A stretch of 64,000 nucleotides of DNA from positions 3,611,203 through 3,675,202 of the forward strand of contig NZ_CP012154.1 of NCBI RefSeq assembly GCF_001187785.1, given 5' to 3'. Of the stretch, positions 8,570 to 17,711 are shown one piece after another; the first letter of the stretch is position 1, and each line of letters starts with the position of its first letter. This DNA comes from Wenzhouxiangella marina. GTDB taxonomy: Bacteria; Pseudomonadota; Gammaproteobacteria; Xanthomonadales; Wenzhouxiangellaceae. The translations under genes and the position numbers were made by a program. The notes under the pieces were generated by a model. It was not told where the DNA came from. It ran no database searches and was given only the letters and a program-made list of their open reading frames with translations.

Positions 8570-10711
8570 TCAGGGCCGAGGCGGCGGTTCCGGGGTCGCC
8601 TCGTCTTCGGACTCCGCCTCTTCCTCGGGCGTGTCGTCACGGCTCCGTTCGAGCAGGGTCCGGAGCAGCAGCTGACTGGTTCGCTCCCGGCGCTCGGGCG
8701 GCGGCTCGCTCGTTTCGGCCTCCGAATCCTCGGCTGCCCCGGAACGATCCGTCTCGGGAACATCGGCGTCCGACGCACCTTCGCGCTCGCCATCCTGGCC
8801 TGAATCGCGTGGCTGGTCAGCCTCGTCATCCCGCGGTTCCTGACGATCCTCGAGCGCGCGACGCAGCTGCTCCTCGAGCAGGTTCCGGCCCGCGTCCTGG
8901 ACGAAGCGTTCGAGGTCCACGCTCAAGGTCGGCGCCGCCACCGATCCGGCGATCATGAGCGGCACGCGTCCCCCCGTGGCCTGACGCAGGGCCCGTGGCA
9001 GACGCGCAAGCAGTTCGGGTCCGAGGTCCAGCACCATGCGGTACTCGACCCGGTCGGCGGCGAAGTCGATCCGGCCGCTGCCGGTCGCACCGTAGCCCGC
9101 CGCGGCGAGATTCAGATTCGGCAGCTCGATCACCCCGTCACGCACGGTGATGCCGGCCCCGAAGGTCTCGAACTCCGTGCGACCCCCGAAGGCGCGGCTG
9201 ATGTTGGCCAGGTTGGAGCTGGTCAGCTCCTCTTCGATCAGGGTGCGCAGATTGACCCCCTCGATCGCCCCGCCCTCGATCTCGATCCGGCCTTCGCCGT
9301 TCATCGTGGCCAGGATGCTGCGCGGATCCAGACCCTGGAAATCGAGCTGCAGCTGCAGGTCACCCAGGCCGCTCAGTGGCGCGTCACGCCCGCTCAGCGC
9401 CGCGACGCGGGCCACCGCCACGTCCACCAATTGCGGCTGCATCGACACGCTGGGCGGCTGGGTCCGGAAATCGATCGTGACCCGGGCATCGGCCTGACCA
9501 CCGAACAGACCGGCGCGCATCGGCGACAGCAGCAGCTGCCCATCGCGCAGACGGGCCACGGTTTCCACTTGCTCGAAGCGCATCGCCTCGGACAGGATCA
9601 GCTCGTCCAGATCGAGATCGAAGCTCAGATCGAGACCCTCGAGGACCGGCGGCGTCGACGGACCCGCGCCCTCGGCCGGCGGCGCGTCCGTATCGCTTGT
9701 CGCATCGGCCATCATCGACCGCAGGTCCAGGGCCTGACCGCGCACGGCCAGCTCGGCCACGACTTCGTCACCGAGACGCAGGCGCCCGTCGGCCCGAAGG
9801 GTCTGACCGTCGATCGACAGCTGCGCGGCGTTCAGGCTCAGCGCCACGGTTTCATCCAGGCTCAGACGCAGCGGCTCGGCCAGGCTCAGACCCAGGGCGT
9901 GTCCGCCCGCATCGACCTCGACCTCGACGTCGGCCACACTGAGCTCGACCGGTGTGCCGAGTTCGATCACCACGGCCGCCTGCGCCCGCCCGTTCAGGGC
10001 GCCGTCCGGTCGGCTGAAGCCCAGATCGAGCCCGTCCACGCGCAGGCTGGACAGGTCGGCGGCCGCCGTCAATCGCCCGTCAAGGCGATCGATCAGGAGC
10101 TGATCGCCGGCATCATCGGCCAGACGGGCGCTGAGGGAGAACTCCGTCGCCTGCCCGGCCCGGAACGGCGCCAGATCCAGACGCTCGACCTCGATGCTCG
10201 AACGTGTGCCGGCGACCGGGTCGAGCTGGACCAGACGCAGATCTTCGATACTGAGCGCGCCGATCTGCACCTCCGACAGATCCGGACGGCCCGCCTCGGG
10301 GTCCGCCTCCCGCTCGGCCAGCAGGCCATCGAGATTGCTCTGGCCATCCGGCAGTCGGACCAGGGTCAGCTCCGTATCGGACAGGCTGATGGCACCGGTC
10401 TCCAGGCGACCGCGGATCAGCGGCATGACACGCACCGAGGCCACGGCGCGGCCGACCCGGGCCAATGGCGGTACGTCCTCGAAGCCGGTCGGATTGCCGA
10501 CCTGGACCTGCTCGATCTCCAGCGCCAGCCAGGGAAAGACCCGCAGCGACATCGGGCCGTCCAGGCGCACCTCACGACCGAGGGTGTTCGACGCCCGCTC
10601 GGCGATCTCGTCCCGGTAGTCGTCGGGATCGATGATCAGCAGCGCCGCGATGGCCAGCACCACGAGCAGAACGATGAGGATGATCAGGCCCAGAATGAGC
10701 TTGCGAAACAT
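8570..10711 (-). CDS. AsmA family protein
   Basis: 713 residues. One N-terminal membrane helix (MFRKLILGLIILIVLLVVLA, about 5-27) is followed by the AsmA signature DPDDYRDEIAERASNTLGREV and a long periplasmic beta-rich domain with many repeated D/L-rich strands. The C-terminal AsmA region (MNGEGRIEIEGGAIEGVNL through LPRALRQATGGRVPLMIAGS) is intact. The last 120 residues are a low-complexity acidic tail rich in E, D and R. AsmA-like proteins span or bridge the envelope and influence outer-membrane assembly or lipid transport. It is monocistronic by appearance; the preceding gene on this strand ends 31 bases upstream. Confidence 0.85.
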   Translation of the reverse strand: MFRKLILGLIILIVLLVVLAIAALLIIDPDDYRDEIAERASNTLGREVRLDGPMSLRVFPWLALEIEQVQVGNPTGFEDVPPLARVGRAVASVRVMPLIRGRLETGAISLSDTELTLVRLPDGQSNLDGLLAEREADPEAGRPDLSEVQIGALSIEDLRLVQLDPVAGTRSSIEVERLDLAPFRAGQATEFSLSARLADDAGDQLLIDRLDGRLTAAADLSSLRVDGLDLGFSRPDGALNGRAQAAVVIELGTPVELSVADVEVEVDAGGHALGLSLAEPLRLSLDETVALSLNAAQLSIDGQTLRADGRLRLGDEVVAELAVRGQALDLRSMMADATSDTDAPPAEGAGPSTPPVLEGLDLSFDLDLDELILSEAMRFEQVETVARLRDGQLLLSPMRAGLFGGQADARVTIDFRTQPPSVSMQPQLVDVAVARVAALSGRDAPLSGLGDLQLQLDFQGLDPRSILATMNGEGRIEIEGGAIEGVNLRTLIEEELTSSNLANISRAFGGRTEFETFGAGITVRDGVIELPNLNLAAAGYGATGSGRIDFAADRVEYRMVLDLGPELLARLPRALRQATGGRVPLMIAGSVAAPTLSVDLERFVQDAGRNLLEEQLRRALEDRQEPRDDEADQPRDSGQDGEREGASDADVPETDRSGAAEDSEAETSEPPPERRERTSQLLLRTLLERSRDDTPEEEAESEDEATPEPPPRP

Positions 10712-10742
10712 GCCGTTGACCTCTTGGAAACGCGCCCGAGGC

Positions 10743-12395
10743 TCAGCTTAGCAGAGCGCGCCGTCGCAGGAACCAGAACAGGGCAAAGGCCAACAGTACC
10801 AGTCCGGCCGGGCCCAGCGCCGGCACGGGGAAGGCCGCTCCCGCAGGACCGAGATTGCTCAGGGCCACGCTGAGCACCCGGCCGGTCGCCGGGGCCTCGA
10901 TGCTGACGGCATAGCTGCCCGGCAGGCCGTTGGCCTGCAGCGACAGGCTCAGCTGCCCCGCCCCGTCCGTGACCCCTTCGATGCTGCTCAGGCCGTTGGA
11001 AAACAGCACCGAGGCGCCCGCGCCCGGCGCGGTCAGACGCAGTAGGGACCCGGGCAGCGGCTGCCCCCACTGGTCGCGCACTTCGATGCGCAGCGGCAGC
11101 GCGAAGGCCTCTCCGATCGGCGCCGTCTGGTCCGCTCCTTCGAGGATGATCAGCTCGGCGGGCGCCGGTCCGAGAAAACGCCGCGCGTAGATCCCGAAAC
11201 CGGATTCATCCTGACCGGCCGATTCCCAGACCGCCAGAAAGCCGCCGTCGGGCAGCCCCGTCAGGTCGGGAAAGTCCTGAAAGGCCTCGACCTCCTCGTG
11301 CACGACGAACTCGTCGCCGAGAAACTGCCCGTCGGCCGCCAGCCGTCGCGCCCGGATGCCCTGCTGCTCGAAGTCATCGGGCAGACTCTGCCAGGCGATC
11401 ACGTAGTGGCCGAGGCCGTCGACGGTGATCGCCGGCAGGTCCTGAATGCCCTCGTCGAACTGGTTGACCTGCACCTCCGGTCCGAGCGGCAGGCAGTCGG
11501 GGCCGTAGCGGCGCGCCATGATGCGACGATAGACGAAGGAACTGAGGCCGCTGTTGTCCTGCCAGACCACGGCGAAGGCACCGTCCGGCCGCAGCGCGAC
11601 CCGCGGCTGCGATTGCTGTCCCTGGGTCGCCTGATTGACCTGCACCTCGGCGGGACCCTGGCCGGCCGGATCGAGGCAACGCAGTACCACCCCCCAGTCG
11701 TTGCCGTCGATGGCGATGTCCTGCCAGACCAGCACCTGCGAACCATCCGGCCGCACCGCCAGGTCGGCCCGTCGCTGGGCTCCGGCGGTGATCGTGTTGC
11801 GCGTGGTCGGACTGTCCAGGGCCGTGCCGTCCGCGCCTGCAGCGTTGCCGAGGATATCGAAGTTGTCCGCCGTCACGGCCTCCCAGCTCAGGTGAACCCG
11901 GTCATCCTGGTCGATGCCCAGGCGGGGCAGGATCTGGGTCTGTCCCGTGCTCTCGCTGATGCGCCGATCTCCGGCCAGGGGCACCGCGTTCGCGTCGAAT
12001 CGACGCAGGGAGATCACCGGATCGACGCTGAGCCGATCCGGGCCGTTCCAGGCCACCACGAAGGCACCATCCGGCGCCATGGCCAGGGCCTGGCCATCCT
12101 GGTTGCCGTCGTTGAAGACATTGATCCGGAATTCATCGCCCAGGAAGTCGGTCGCGGCATCCAGGCGCTGGGCATGGATGCCCCAGCCGGGCTGGTCCTG
12201 GTTGCGCGACTGCCAGATGACGACGCTGCGACCATCGGCGGCGCTGGCGACCAGAGGCACCCGCTGGTCGCCGAGCTCGAAGCTGTTGACCCTGAACTCC
12301 GGCGTGGCCAGGCCCTCGAAGGTCTGCGCCGACGCAACCCCGGCCAGGCAGCACAGCACCAGCGCGAGGGATTCTGGAAAAAGGACCGAACGCAT
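10743..12395 (-). CDS. Secreted repeat protein with C-terminal IPTL/PEP-CTERM-like sorting signal
   Basis: 550 residues with a signal peptide (MRSVLFPESLALVLCCLAGVASAQ). The body has repeated units of about 50 residues, each with a WQ/WE core such as SVVIWQSRNQDQPGWGIHAQRL, FVVAWNGPD, HVVAWQ-like and FLAVWESAGQDESGFGIYARRF. This resembles a beta-propeller or related beta repeat. Near the C-terminus there is an Ig-like segment (about 430-510), then PVPALGPAGL, a hydrophobic helix and LRRR. That order matches the tripartite IPTL-CTERM sorting signal. The protein is probably exported and processed by an exosortase-like system; no such enzyme is in this window. Confidence 0.65.
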   Translation of the reverse strand: MRSVLFPESLALVLCCLAGVASAQTFEGLATPEFRVNSFELGDQRVPLVASAADGRSVVIWQSRNQDQPGWGIHAQRLDAATDFLGDEFRINVFNDGNQDGQALAMAPDGAFVVAWNGPDRLSVDPVISLRRFDANAVPLAGDRRISESTGQTQILPRLGIDQDDRVHLSWEAVTADNFDILGNAAGADGTALDSPTTRNTITAGAQRRADLAVRPDGSQVLVWQDIAIDGNDWGVVLRCLDPAGQGPAEVQVNQATQGQQSQPRVALRPDGAFAVVWQDNSGLSSFVYRRIMARRYGPDCLPLGPEVQVNQFDEGIQDLPAITVDGLGHYVIAWQSLPDDFEQQGIRARRLAADGQFLGDEFVVHEEVEAFQDFPDLTGLPDGGFLAVWESAGQDESGFGIYARRFLGPAPAELIILEGADQTAPIGEAFALPLRIEVRDQWGQPLPGSLLRLTAPGAGASVLFSNGLSSIEGVTDGAGQLSLSLQANGLPGSYAVSIEAPATGRVLSVALSNLGPAGAAFPVPALGPAGLVLLAFALFWFLRRRALLS

Positions 12396-12475
12396 GCAGA
12401 CTGGCCATCGGTGACGAGGGCCGTCAGCATAGCAAGCTCCCGTCTAGGGAGCCACGCACAGGCTCCAGCGCTGGT

Positions 12476-13093
12476 TCAGAGGCCGAACCAGGCCATCACA
12501 TAGCCTTCCATCAGTTCCTCGCGATGCGGCGACACCAGCGCCAGCACCTCATCGCTCACGGCCCGATTCGGCATCGGCGAGCCCTGCTCGCCGAAGGCCG
12601 TCACCGCCACCTGCTCACCCAGGGCCCGGAAGGTCTGATTGCGGGTCCATGCGTATTCCTCGAGGCTGAACTGATAGCGGTTCAGGGCATCGACCTGAGC
12701 ACGTTTGGCGTCGATCAGCAGCCCGCCGAGATCGCGATAGGCGGTCACGATCTCGATCACATTGGCCTGCCGGCCGTCCTCCTTGATCTCCTGCTGGATC
12801 TGGTCCCAACGTGCGTCCAGCGCCTGCAGCTGACCCTGCAACTGGCTTCGCATGTCACGCTGCGCCACCAGGAAGCGCTGGAAGCGATCCGGGTCGAGCT
12901 GCCCATCGGCCGGCGGCTGGAAACCCTCCGTCCGCTCGATCTGCTCGTTGAGCTGCTGGTACTCGGTGGCGAACTCGCCCACTTCCGAGGCGAATTCCCA
13001 GGCCGGTTTGATGACGAAGAAATAGCCGGCCGTGCCTCCGCCAATGACCACGATGGCGATGACCGCCAAACAGCCGATCAGGAATTTCTGCAT
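12476..13093 (-). CDS. Membrane-anchored hypothetical protein, LemA-like in outline
   Basis: 205 residues with one N-terminal membrane helix (about 4-26, preceded by MQK) and a mostly helical, charged remainder rich in Q, E and R (EYQQLNEQIERTEGF, LQGQLQALDARWDQIQQEI), suggesting coiled-coil packing. I do not recognise a specific family; the layout of one helix followed by a helical bundle recalls LemA proteins without their typical motifs. It stands alone between a secreted protein gene and the divergent phosphodiesterase gene. Confidence 0.55.
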   Translation of the reverse strand: MQKFLIGCLAVIAIVVIGGGTAGYFFVIKPAWEFASEVGEFATEYQQLNEQIERTEGFQPPADGQLDPDRFQRFLVAQRDMRSQLQGQLQALDARWDQIQQEIKEDGRQANVIEIVTAYRDLGGLLIDAKRAQVDALNRYQFSLEEYAWTRNQTFRALGEQVAVTAFGEQGSPMPNRAVSDEVLALVSPHREELMEGYVMAWFGL

Positions 13094-13288
13094 GTTCGTG
13101 TGCTCCAGGATCCAGTGTTCGATGCCTGCCCGGGCGACCCTGATGGAACGCTTCGAGGTCTCGCAATCCGGGCTTCTTGCGAGCTATTACGACAGGCGCG
13201 CGCATTTTGCGCCATCGAAGAGCTCGGGAAGCAGCTCCCCGCCTCGCTACAATCGACGGCCTGTCCCGCCCGATCGAGTAGGCCATCG

Positions 13289-14770
13289 ATGACCCCGCGT
13301 GTTCTGCCCCTGCTTGTGGCTCTGCTCGTCACGGCCTGCTCCTCGCAATCGGCGCCCGAGGCGCGTCCCGCACCCCTGCTGCTGATTTCCATCGACGGCC
13401 TCCGCCACGATTACATCGACCTGACCGACACGCCCGCCCTCGACCGCCTCATCGCCGGCGGCCTGAAGGCCGATGGTCTGCAGCAGGTCTTCCCCAGCAA
13501 GACCTTTCCCACCCACTACAGCCTCGTGACGGGCCGACACCCGGGCAGCCACGGCGTGGTCGGCAACAACATGTGGGACCCGGCCCGGGACAGCCGCTTT
13601 CGACTGAGCGATCGCGAGGCCGTCAGCGATGGCTACTGGTACCAGGGCGGCGAGCCGATCTGGGTCACGGCCCAGCGCCAGGGCCTCAGCGCCGCCACCT
13701 ACTTCTGGCCCGGCTCGGAGGCTCGCATCCACCGCGTCCGCCCGGACCACTGGAAACCCTACGCCGGCGACACGCCGCATGCCGAACGCATCGAACAGCT
13801 GCTGGCCTGGTTCGATCTGCCCATCGCCGAACGCCCGGACCTGTTCACGCTCTACTTCCATGCCGTCGACTCCGCCGGCCATGACGACGGGCCGGCCTCC
13901 CTGGAAGCGCTGACCGCCCTGAGCGAGATCGACGGCCACCTCGGCCGACTGCTGGACGGCCTGGAGGCCCGCGGCCTGCTCGGTCGCACGCACATCCTGC
14001 TCGTGTCCGATCACGGCATGGCCGAGATCGATCATGATCGCTACCTGTTCCTGGACGACTACCTCGACCTGTCCGGCCTGATCGTCTCCGATGCCGGACC
14101 GGCCGCGCAGATCTGGGCGATCGAGACGCCGGCCGAGGACATCGTCGCCGCGCTCCGGAACGCCCACCCGCGACTGCGCGTCTGGGCGCGCGAGGACATC
14201 CCCGAGCGCTACCAGTTCGGCCCCCACGCGCGCGTCCCCGACGTGCTCGCCGAGGCCGATCCGGGCTGGATGATCCATCGGCGCCGCGCCGAGCGAGCCC
14301 AGCGTTCTCCGAACGACCCCAGGGGCATGCACGGCTGGGACCCGGCCTTCCGCGACATGCACGGCGTCTTCCTGGCCCACGGCCCGACCTTCGCGGCCGG
14401 CAGCCGGGCCCCCACGGTCCGATCCGTCGATCTCTACGCCTTGATGAGTCACTTGCTGGGCATCGATCCGGCCGAGCACCAGGGCTCACTGAGACCCTTC
14501 AAGCCCTACTTCGATGCCGCGCCGCTCACCCCTGCCCATCGTTCCCTGCGCTGCGATGGAGCGGCCCCGATGCAGGTCGAGCTCGCGCCCAACCACCTCA
14601 GTCTGAAGCACGGCCTGCACGGCTACGTGCTGTTGCGGGAATTCGGGGACGACTCGGCGGCACGCTTTGCGGCACCCGGCCTGAAGCTCGAGTGGCGAGG
14701 GGAGCAGGCCTCCTTGAAGATCGATGAACAGCGCTTCGAAGACTGTCGTCTCGAGCCGACCGCTCACTGA
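13289..14770 (+). CDS. Lipoprotein ectonucleotide pyrophosphatase/phosphodiesterase (alkaline phosphatase superfamily)
   Basis: 493 residues. A lipobox (LLVALLVTACSS) follows a short signal, so it is probably a membrane-anchored lipoprotein facing the periplasm. The NPP family motifs are all visible: metal-binding SIDGLRHDYI near residue 38, the nucleophile threonine in FPSKTFPTHYSLVTGRHP near 74-91, HAVDSAGHDDGP, LVSDHGMAEID, and the late metal-binding HGWDP block followed by MHGVFLAHGP. Expected activity is hydrolysis of nucleotide pyrophosphate or phosphodiester bonds. The start ATG 13289 is chosen because it begins the signal peptide; the long frame upstream is antisense to the previous gene. 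It converges with the DUF3465 gene, overlapping by 7 bases. Confidence 0.9.
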   Translation: MTPRVLPLLVALLVTACSSQSAPEARPAPLLLISIDGLRHDYIDLTDTPALDRLIAGGLKADGLQQVFPSKTFPTHYSLVTGRHPGSHGVVGNNMWDPARDSRFRLSDREAVSDGYWYQGGEPIWVTAQRQGLSAATYFWPGSEARIHRVRPDHWKPYAGDTPHAERIEQLLAWFDLPIAERPDLFTLYFHAVDSAGHDDGPASLEALTALSEIDGHLGRLLDGLEARGLLGRTHILLVSDHGMAEIDHDRYLFLDDYLDLSGLIVSDAGPAAQIWAIETPAEDIVAALRNAHPRLRVWAREDIPERYQFGPHARVPDVLAEADPGWMIHRRRAERAQRSPNDPRGMHGWDPAFRDMHGVFLAHGPTFAAGSRAPTVRSVDLYALMSHLLGIDPAEHQGSLRPFKPYFDAAPLTPAHRSLRCDGAAPMQVELAPNHLSLKHGLHGYVLLREFGDDSAARFAAPGLKLEWRGEQASLKIDEQRFEDCRLEPTAH

Positions 14771-15195
14771 TAGCGTCGACCCTCGTGCTCCAGCCAGCCA
14801 TCGACGTGGCGCCCCGCCGGATCGTGGTGGGTCCAGTGGATGATCCCGCCGCGTTCGTTCCAGACGTATTCCCCATAGAAGGCGACCCGATCGCCGGAGC
14901 GCAGCGCATCGATGCGGGGCGCCAGGTCGATGTTGTGCACCACCAGCACGGTCTGCCCGCCACCCACATCGAGAATGAAGCGCTGATGGCGTGAGCCGTC
15001 GTTGTCGTCGGTCAGCACGCGGACCACCCGACCCTCGCCCTGCACCTGTACGTCTTCCCAGCGCTGCGCGTAGGCCCGCGCCAGCGTGCCCGAAGTCGAG
15101 GGCGCCTGGACCAGACCCGGCAGCTGGCCTCGCTCGAACAGCACGACCAGGGCAATCAGCGCGAGCATGACGATGGTCGTGGACGTCCGCTTCAT
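14764..15195 (-). CDS. DUF3465 domain protein
   Basis: 143 residues from ATG 15195. An N-terminal helix (MKRTSTTIVMLALIALVVLF) acts as signal or anchor, then a periplasmic domain ends with the DUF3465-like signature RGGIIHWTHHDPAGRHVDGW. The pattern of strands and the GDRVAFYGEYVWN segment suggest an OB-fold-like domain. Function is unknown. An ATG at 15204 is equally possible; a GGGGG run lies nine bases before 15195. It follows the membrane protein gene upstream by 16 bases and is probably co-transcribed with it. Confidence 0.75.
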   Translation of the reverse strand: MKRTSTTIVMLALIALVVLFERGQLPGLVQAPSTSGTLARAYAQRWEDVQVQGEGRVVRVLTDDNDGSRHQRFILDVGGGQTVLVVHNIDLAPRIDALRSGDRVAFYGEYVWNERGGIIHWTHHDPAGRHVDGWLEHEGRRYQ

Positions 15196-15211
15196 TCCCC
15201 TCATCCCCCGA

Positions 15212-15652
15212 TCAATCCGGCTGCTCGTCACCGAGGGCCCGGGCGTCGGCCCCGCGCAGGCCCCAGAGGGACAGACTGACGGCCAGCAGCGAGGTCACGG
15301 CCACGCTGACCAGGCCGAGGCTCATGATCCACTCGGCCGCCGTGGGCCCGGTCCGGCCGGCGGCGGCGATCGGCGCCGCCCAGCCGGCACCCGTCAGCCC
15401 TCCGAACAGGACCGCCGCCCAGTTGGCGTAGCTGGAATAGACCCAGCAGCCGTAGTGCAGGCGCTGCTGTTGCCGAGACAATCGGAACACCGGCCAGATC
15501 GCACCGAGGGCGATCAGCAGTAGGCCACTGATCAATCCGATCGTGTGGGCAGACAGTCCGAGGCGGGGTATGGCCATGGCCTGCACCGCCAGACCACCGA
15601 GCAGGGCCAGCAGCAGCAGGACGAAGCCGTGTCGAATCAGGGGTCGATTCAT
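15212..15652 (-). CDS. Small membrane protein resembling hydroxylaminobenzene mutase (HabA/HabB-like)
   Basis: 146 residues with four membrane helices (about 8-28, 35-58, 75-92, 107-130). The segment HGFVLLLLALLGGLAVQ followed by IPRLGLSAHTIGLISGLLLIALG is the pattern of the HabA/HabB family (H-G...NPRxGLSAH...G). Enzyme activity in this organism is uncertain because many family members are uncharacterised. It lies in a minus-strand run with DUF3465 downstream. Confidence 0.55.
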   Translation of the reverse strand: MNRPLIRHGFVLLLLALLGGLAVQAMAIPRLGLSAHTIGLISGLLLIALGAIWPVFRLSRQQQRLHYGCWVYSSYANWAAVLFGGLTGAGWAAPIAAAGRTGPTAAEWIMSLGLVSVAVTSLLAVSLSLWGLRGADARALGDEQPD

Positions 15653-15738
15653 GGAGCGGTGCGCTGTTCTTGGCGATCCCGATCAGCGGAATCCGGACCC
15701 GCAATGTAAGGGCAAGTCGGCCGGCACGGCAAGTCCGC

Positions 15739-16200
15739 TCATAACCAGCGCCGCACGCGGCGACAGTAGATGTCGAAGTCGGCCCCGAAACGCTCGCGCA
15801 GCGCGCGCTCTTCGGGGACGATCTGAAAGCGACTCAGCCACAGCATGCACAGGGGCACGGTGACGAGCGCCCAGAGGGAGCCGAGCCTGAAGGCCCAGGC
15901 CGCGAGCAGCAGGACGAAACCCAGATACATGGGGTTGCGGGTGAAGCGGTAGATGCCGGTGACCACCAGGGAAGAGGCGCCTTCCGGACGCGTCGGATCG
16001 ACCGTGGTCCCGACGCGGGCGAAGGCCCGCAGCCCCGCCAGGCAGACGAACAGGCCCAGGGCGCCGAGAATGACCGTGCCCGCGTCCCAGACCGGCTCGG
16101 GCAGGACCGGGCCGGGCCAGCGGCCCGCCACCGCCCAGCCGGCTGCCCCGCACAGGGCGACCAGCAACACCGGCGGCAGACGCTTTTCAAGAACGCGCAA
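15739..16200 (-). CDS. Isoprenylcysteine methyltransferase-like membrane methyltransferase
   Basis: 153 residues with about four membrane helices. The ICMT/PEMT signature is clear: GIYRFTRNPMYLGFVLLL near residue 82, and EERALRERFGADFDIYCRRVRRWL at the C-terminus with the conserved EE, Y and RW residues. Bacterial members methylate undefined membrane substrates. The gene starts 27 bases downstream of the NTF2-like gene on the same strand and is likely part of the same run. Confidence 0.8.
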   Translation of the reverse strand: MRVLEKRLPPVLLVALCGAAGWAVAGRWPGPVLPEPVWDAGTVILGALGLFVCLAGLRAFARVGTTVDPTRPEGASSLVVTGIYRFTRNPMYLGFVLLLAAWAFRLGSLWALVTVPLCMLWLSRFQIVPEERALRERFGADFDIYCRRVRRWL

Positions 16201-16227
16201 GACGTTCCCGCCTCTCGGGGCGCCTCG

Positions 16228-16686
16228 TCATCGGGGCAGGTAGCGCGCCGGCATTTCCAGCCCGGCCCGCTCGTCATCCCAGACCATGGCGCTGATCCGC
16301 CACCGCCCGTCGAGCTTGTAGAACTGGATGCTGTTGATGCCGCGCTTGAGCCGGATTTGCCGCTCGGCATCGGCGAAGGCCTCGTAGCTGCTGAAGACCT
16401 GGGCGATGCAGCCGAAGATCTCGATGCGGTTGCAGAGCTCCACCTCGTAGAAATCGCGGCCGCCCATCTTGGCCTCGAAATTGGCCGGGTAGTTGGCCAC
16501 CGCGATGAACTCCGCCCGCGGCTGGCCATCGCCATCGATCACCGTGCGGATCATCCGCGCGTCCGGCAGAAACAGCTCGGCCTCTCGCCCCCAGTCGCGG
16601 GCCCGATCACCGGGGCCGGAAACCAGGGCATAGAGCTCGTCGATGACGGCCTGGATGCTCCCTCGATCGTCCATCGCCTCGCTCAT
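16228..16686 (-). CDS. SnoaL/NTF2-like family protein
   Basis: 152 residues with the cone-shaped NTF2-like layout: N-terminal helices (IQAVIDELYALVSG), then strands ending in IQFYKLDGRWRISAMVWDDE, typical of SnoaL-like domain C-termini. A catalytic or ligand role cannot be told from sequence. The start ATG at 16686 overlaps the preceding cupin gene stop by four bases, showing translational coupling. Confidence 0.7.
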   Translation of the reverse strand: MSEAMDDRGSIQAVIDELYALVSGPGDRARDWGREAELFLPDARMIRTVIDGDGQPRAEFIAVANYPANFEAKMGGRDFYEVELCNRIEIFGCIAQVFSSYEAFADAERQIRLKRGINSIQFYKLDGRWRISAMVWDDERAGLEMPARYLPR

Positions 16687-17168
16687 CTTTCAGGGCCCGG
16701 CTCGATCAGGTGCACCAGCTCCGGGGCCAGCGCCAGAAGCGCCCGACCCAGGGCCGGCTGGGCGTCGATCATCTCGAAGTCCTCCCAGTCGAAGCCCGGA
16801 CCGACCGTGCAGCCCATCAGCACGGGACCGTCCATCGGCTCGGCCGCCTGCCAGCTGCCGGCCGGGACGACGTGACAGTATCGCCCAACCCGCGAAGACA
16901 GCTCCAGACACTGCGGTGCTTCGCCGTCGCCCTGCCAGAGGTACAGACGCAGACCGCGACCACGATAGAGGTTCCAGACCTCGTCGGAGCCGACGCGGTG
17001 AAAGCGACTGTGCTCGCCAGCGTCGAGGGCGTAGTGGATATGGGTCAGGGCCTTGCGCACCGCGCCCCGATGGGTAATGACCTCGTCCGACGACTCGAAC
17101 AGTCGCCGAAAGCGCCCGCCTTCGGGGTGGGCTTCCAGTTCGGCCATGGCTTCGGATGGGGCATCCAT
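16683..17168 (-). CDS. Cupin family protein (DUF985)
   Basis: 161 residues matching the DUF985 cupin pattern: AHPEGGRFRRLFESS near residue 13, SRFHRVGSDEVWNLYRGRGL with metal-type His and Glu ligands near 54-73, and the C-terminal LMGCTVGPGFDWEDFEM. Members are small single-domain cupins of unknown substrate. It is coupled to the next gene by ATGA overlap and begins 10 bases after the VOC gene, so these three form one operon. Confidence 0.85.
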   Translation of the reverse strand: MDAPSEAMAELEAHPEGGRFRRLFESSDEVITHRGAVRKALTHIHYALDAGEHSRFHRVGSDEVWNLYRGRGLRLYLWQGDGEAPQCLELSSRVGRYCHVVPAGSWQAAEPMDGPVLMGCTVGPGFDWEDFEMIDAQPALGRALLALAPELVHLIEPGPER

Positions 17169-17177
17169 CGTCGGGCC

Positions 17178-17555
17178 TCAGGCCGCCGGCTCGGACCAGA
17201 CGGCGAACTCGTTGCCGCTGGGGTCGGTGAAATGGAAACGCCGGCCACCGGGAAAGTCGAAGATCGGCTGAACGACCTCGCCCCCGGCCGCCTCGACCTT
17301 GGCCAGGGTCGACTCGAGATCGGCGGAGTAGAACACGATCAGCGCACTGCCATTGGCCGCTACCGCGACCCGATCCGAGCGGAAGAACCCGCCGTCCAGG
17401 CCCTGATCGGAAAAGGAACTGTAATCGGGACCGTAGTCGGTGAACTCCCAACCGAACACCCGGGAAAAGAAGCGCTTGCTGGCCTCCAGGTCCCGGGCCG
17501 GAAACTCGACGTAATTGATCTTCTCATGGGCAGGCACGGTGCGACTCCTGTTCAA
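17178..17555 (-). CDS. VOC (glyoxalase/bleomycin-resistance) family protein
   Basis: 125 residues with the two-module VOC fold: YVEFPARDLEASKRFFSRVFGWEF at the N-terminus and GGEVVQPIFDFPGGRRFHFTDPSGNEFAVWSE at the C-terminus. The DPSGNEFAVW ending is diagnostic. The substrate is unknown. It heads the small operon with the cupin and NTF2-like genes. Confidence 0.85.
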   Translation of the reverse strand: MNRSRTVPAHEKINYVEFPARDLEASKRFFSRVFGWEFTDYGPDYSSFSDQGLDGGFFRSDRVAVAANGSALIVFYSADLESTLAKVEAAGGEVVQPIFDFPGGRRFHFTDPSGNEFAVWSEPAA

Positions 17556-17612
17556 AACGGCTCCCCGACCGAGACTAGCAGACCCGCCAGGGCATTCCCA
17601 TGCCGGCCCGAA

Positions 17613-17702
17613 TCAACCGCCGATCTTCTCGAAGCGCGGGCGCCATTCACCCTGGATCTCGACCTGCTCCGAGAACATCGGGAAGGGATCGAGTTCGGTC
17701 AT
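17613..17702 (-). CDS. Possible 29-residue small protein
   Basis: A short open frame encoding 29 residues that begins MTELDPFPMFSEQVEI and ends FEKIGG. It begins 9 bases after the stop of the membrane protein gene upstream, and a weak GAG lies near -9. The composition looks protein-like rather than random, and the spacing suggests cotranscription. I do not recognise it; it could also be a remnant of a larger gene. Confidence 0.35.
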   Translation of the reverse strand: MTELDPFPMFSEQVEIQGEWRPRFEKIGG

Positions 17703-17711
17703 GGTTCAAGC

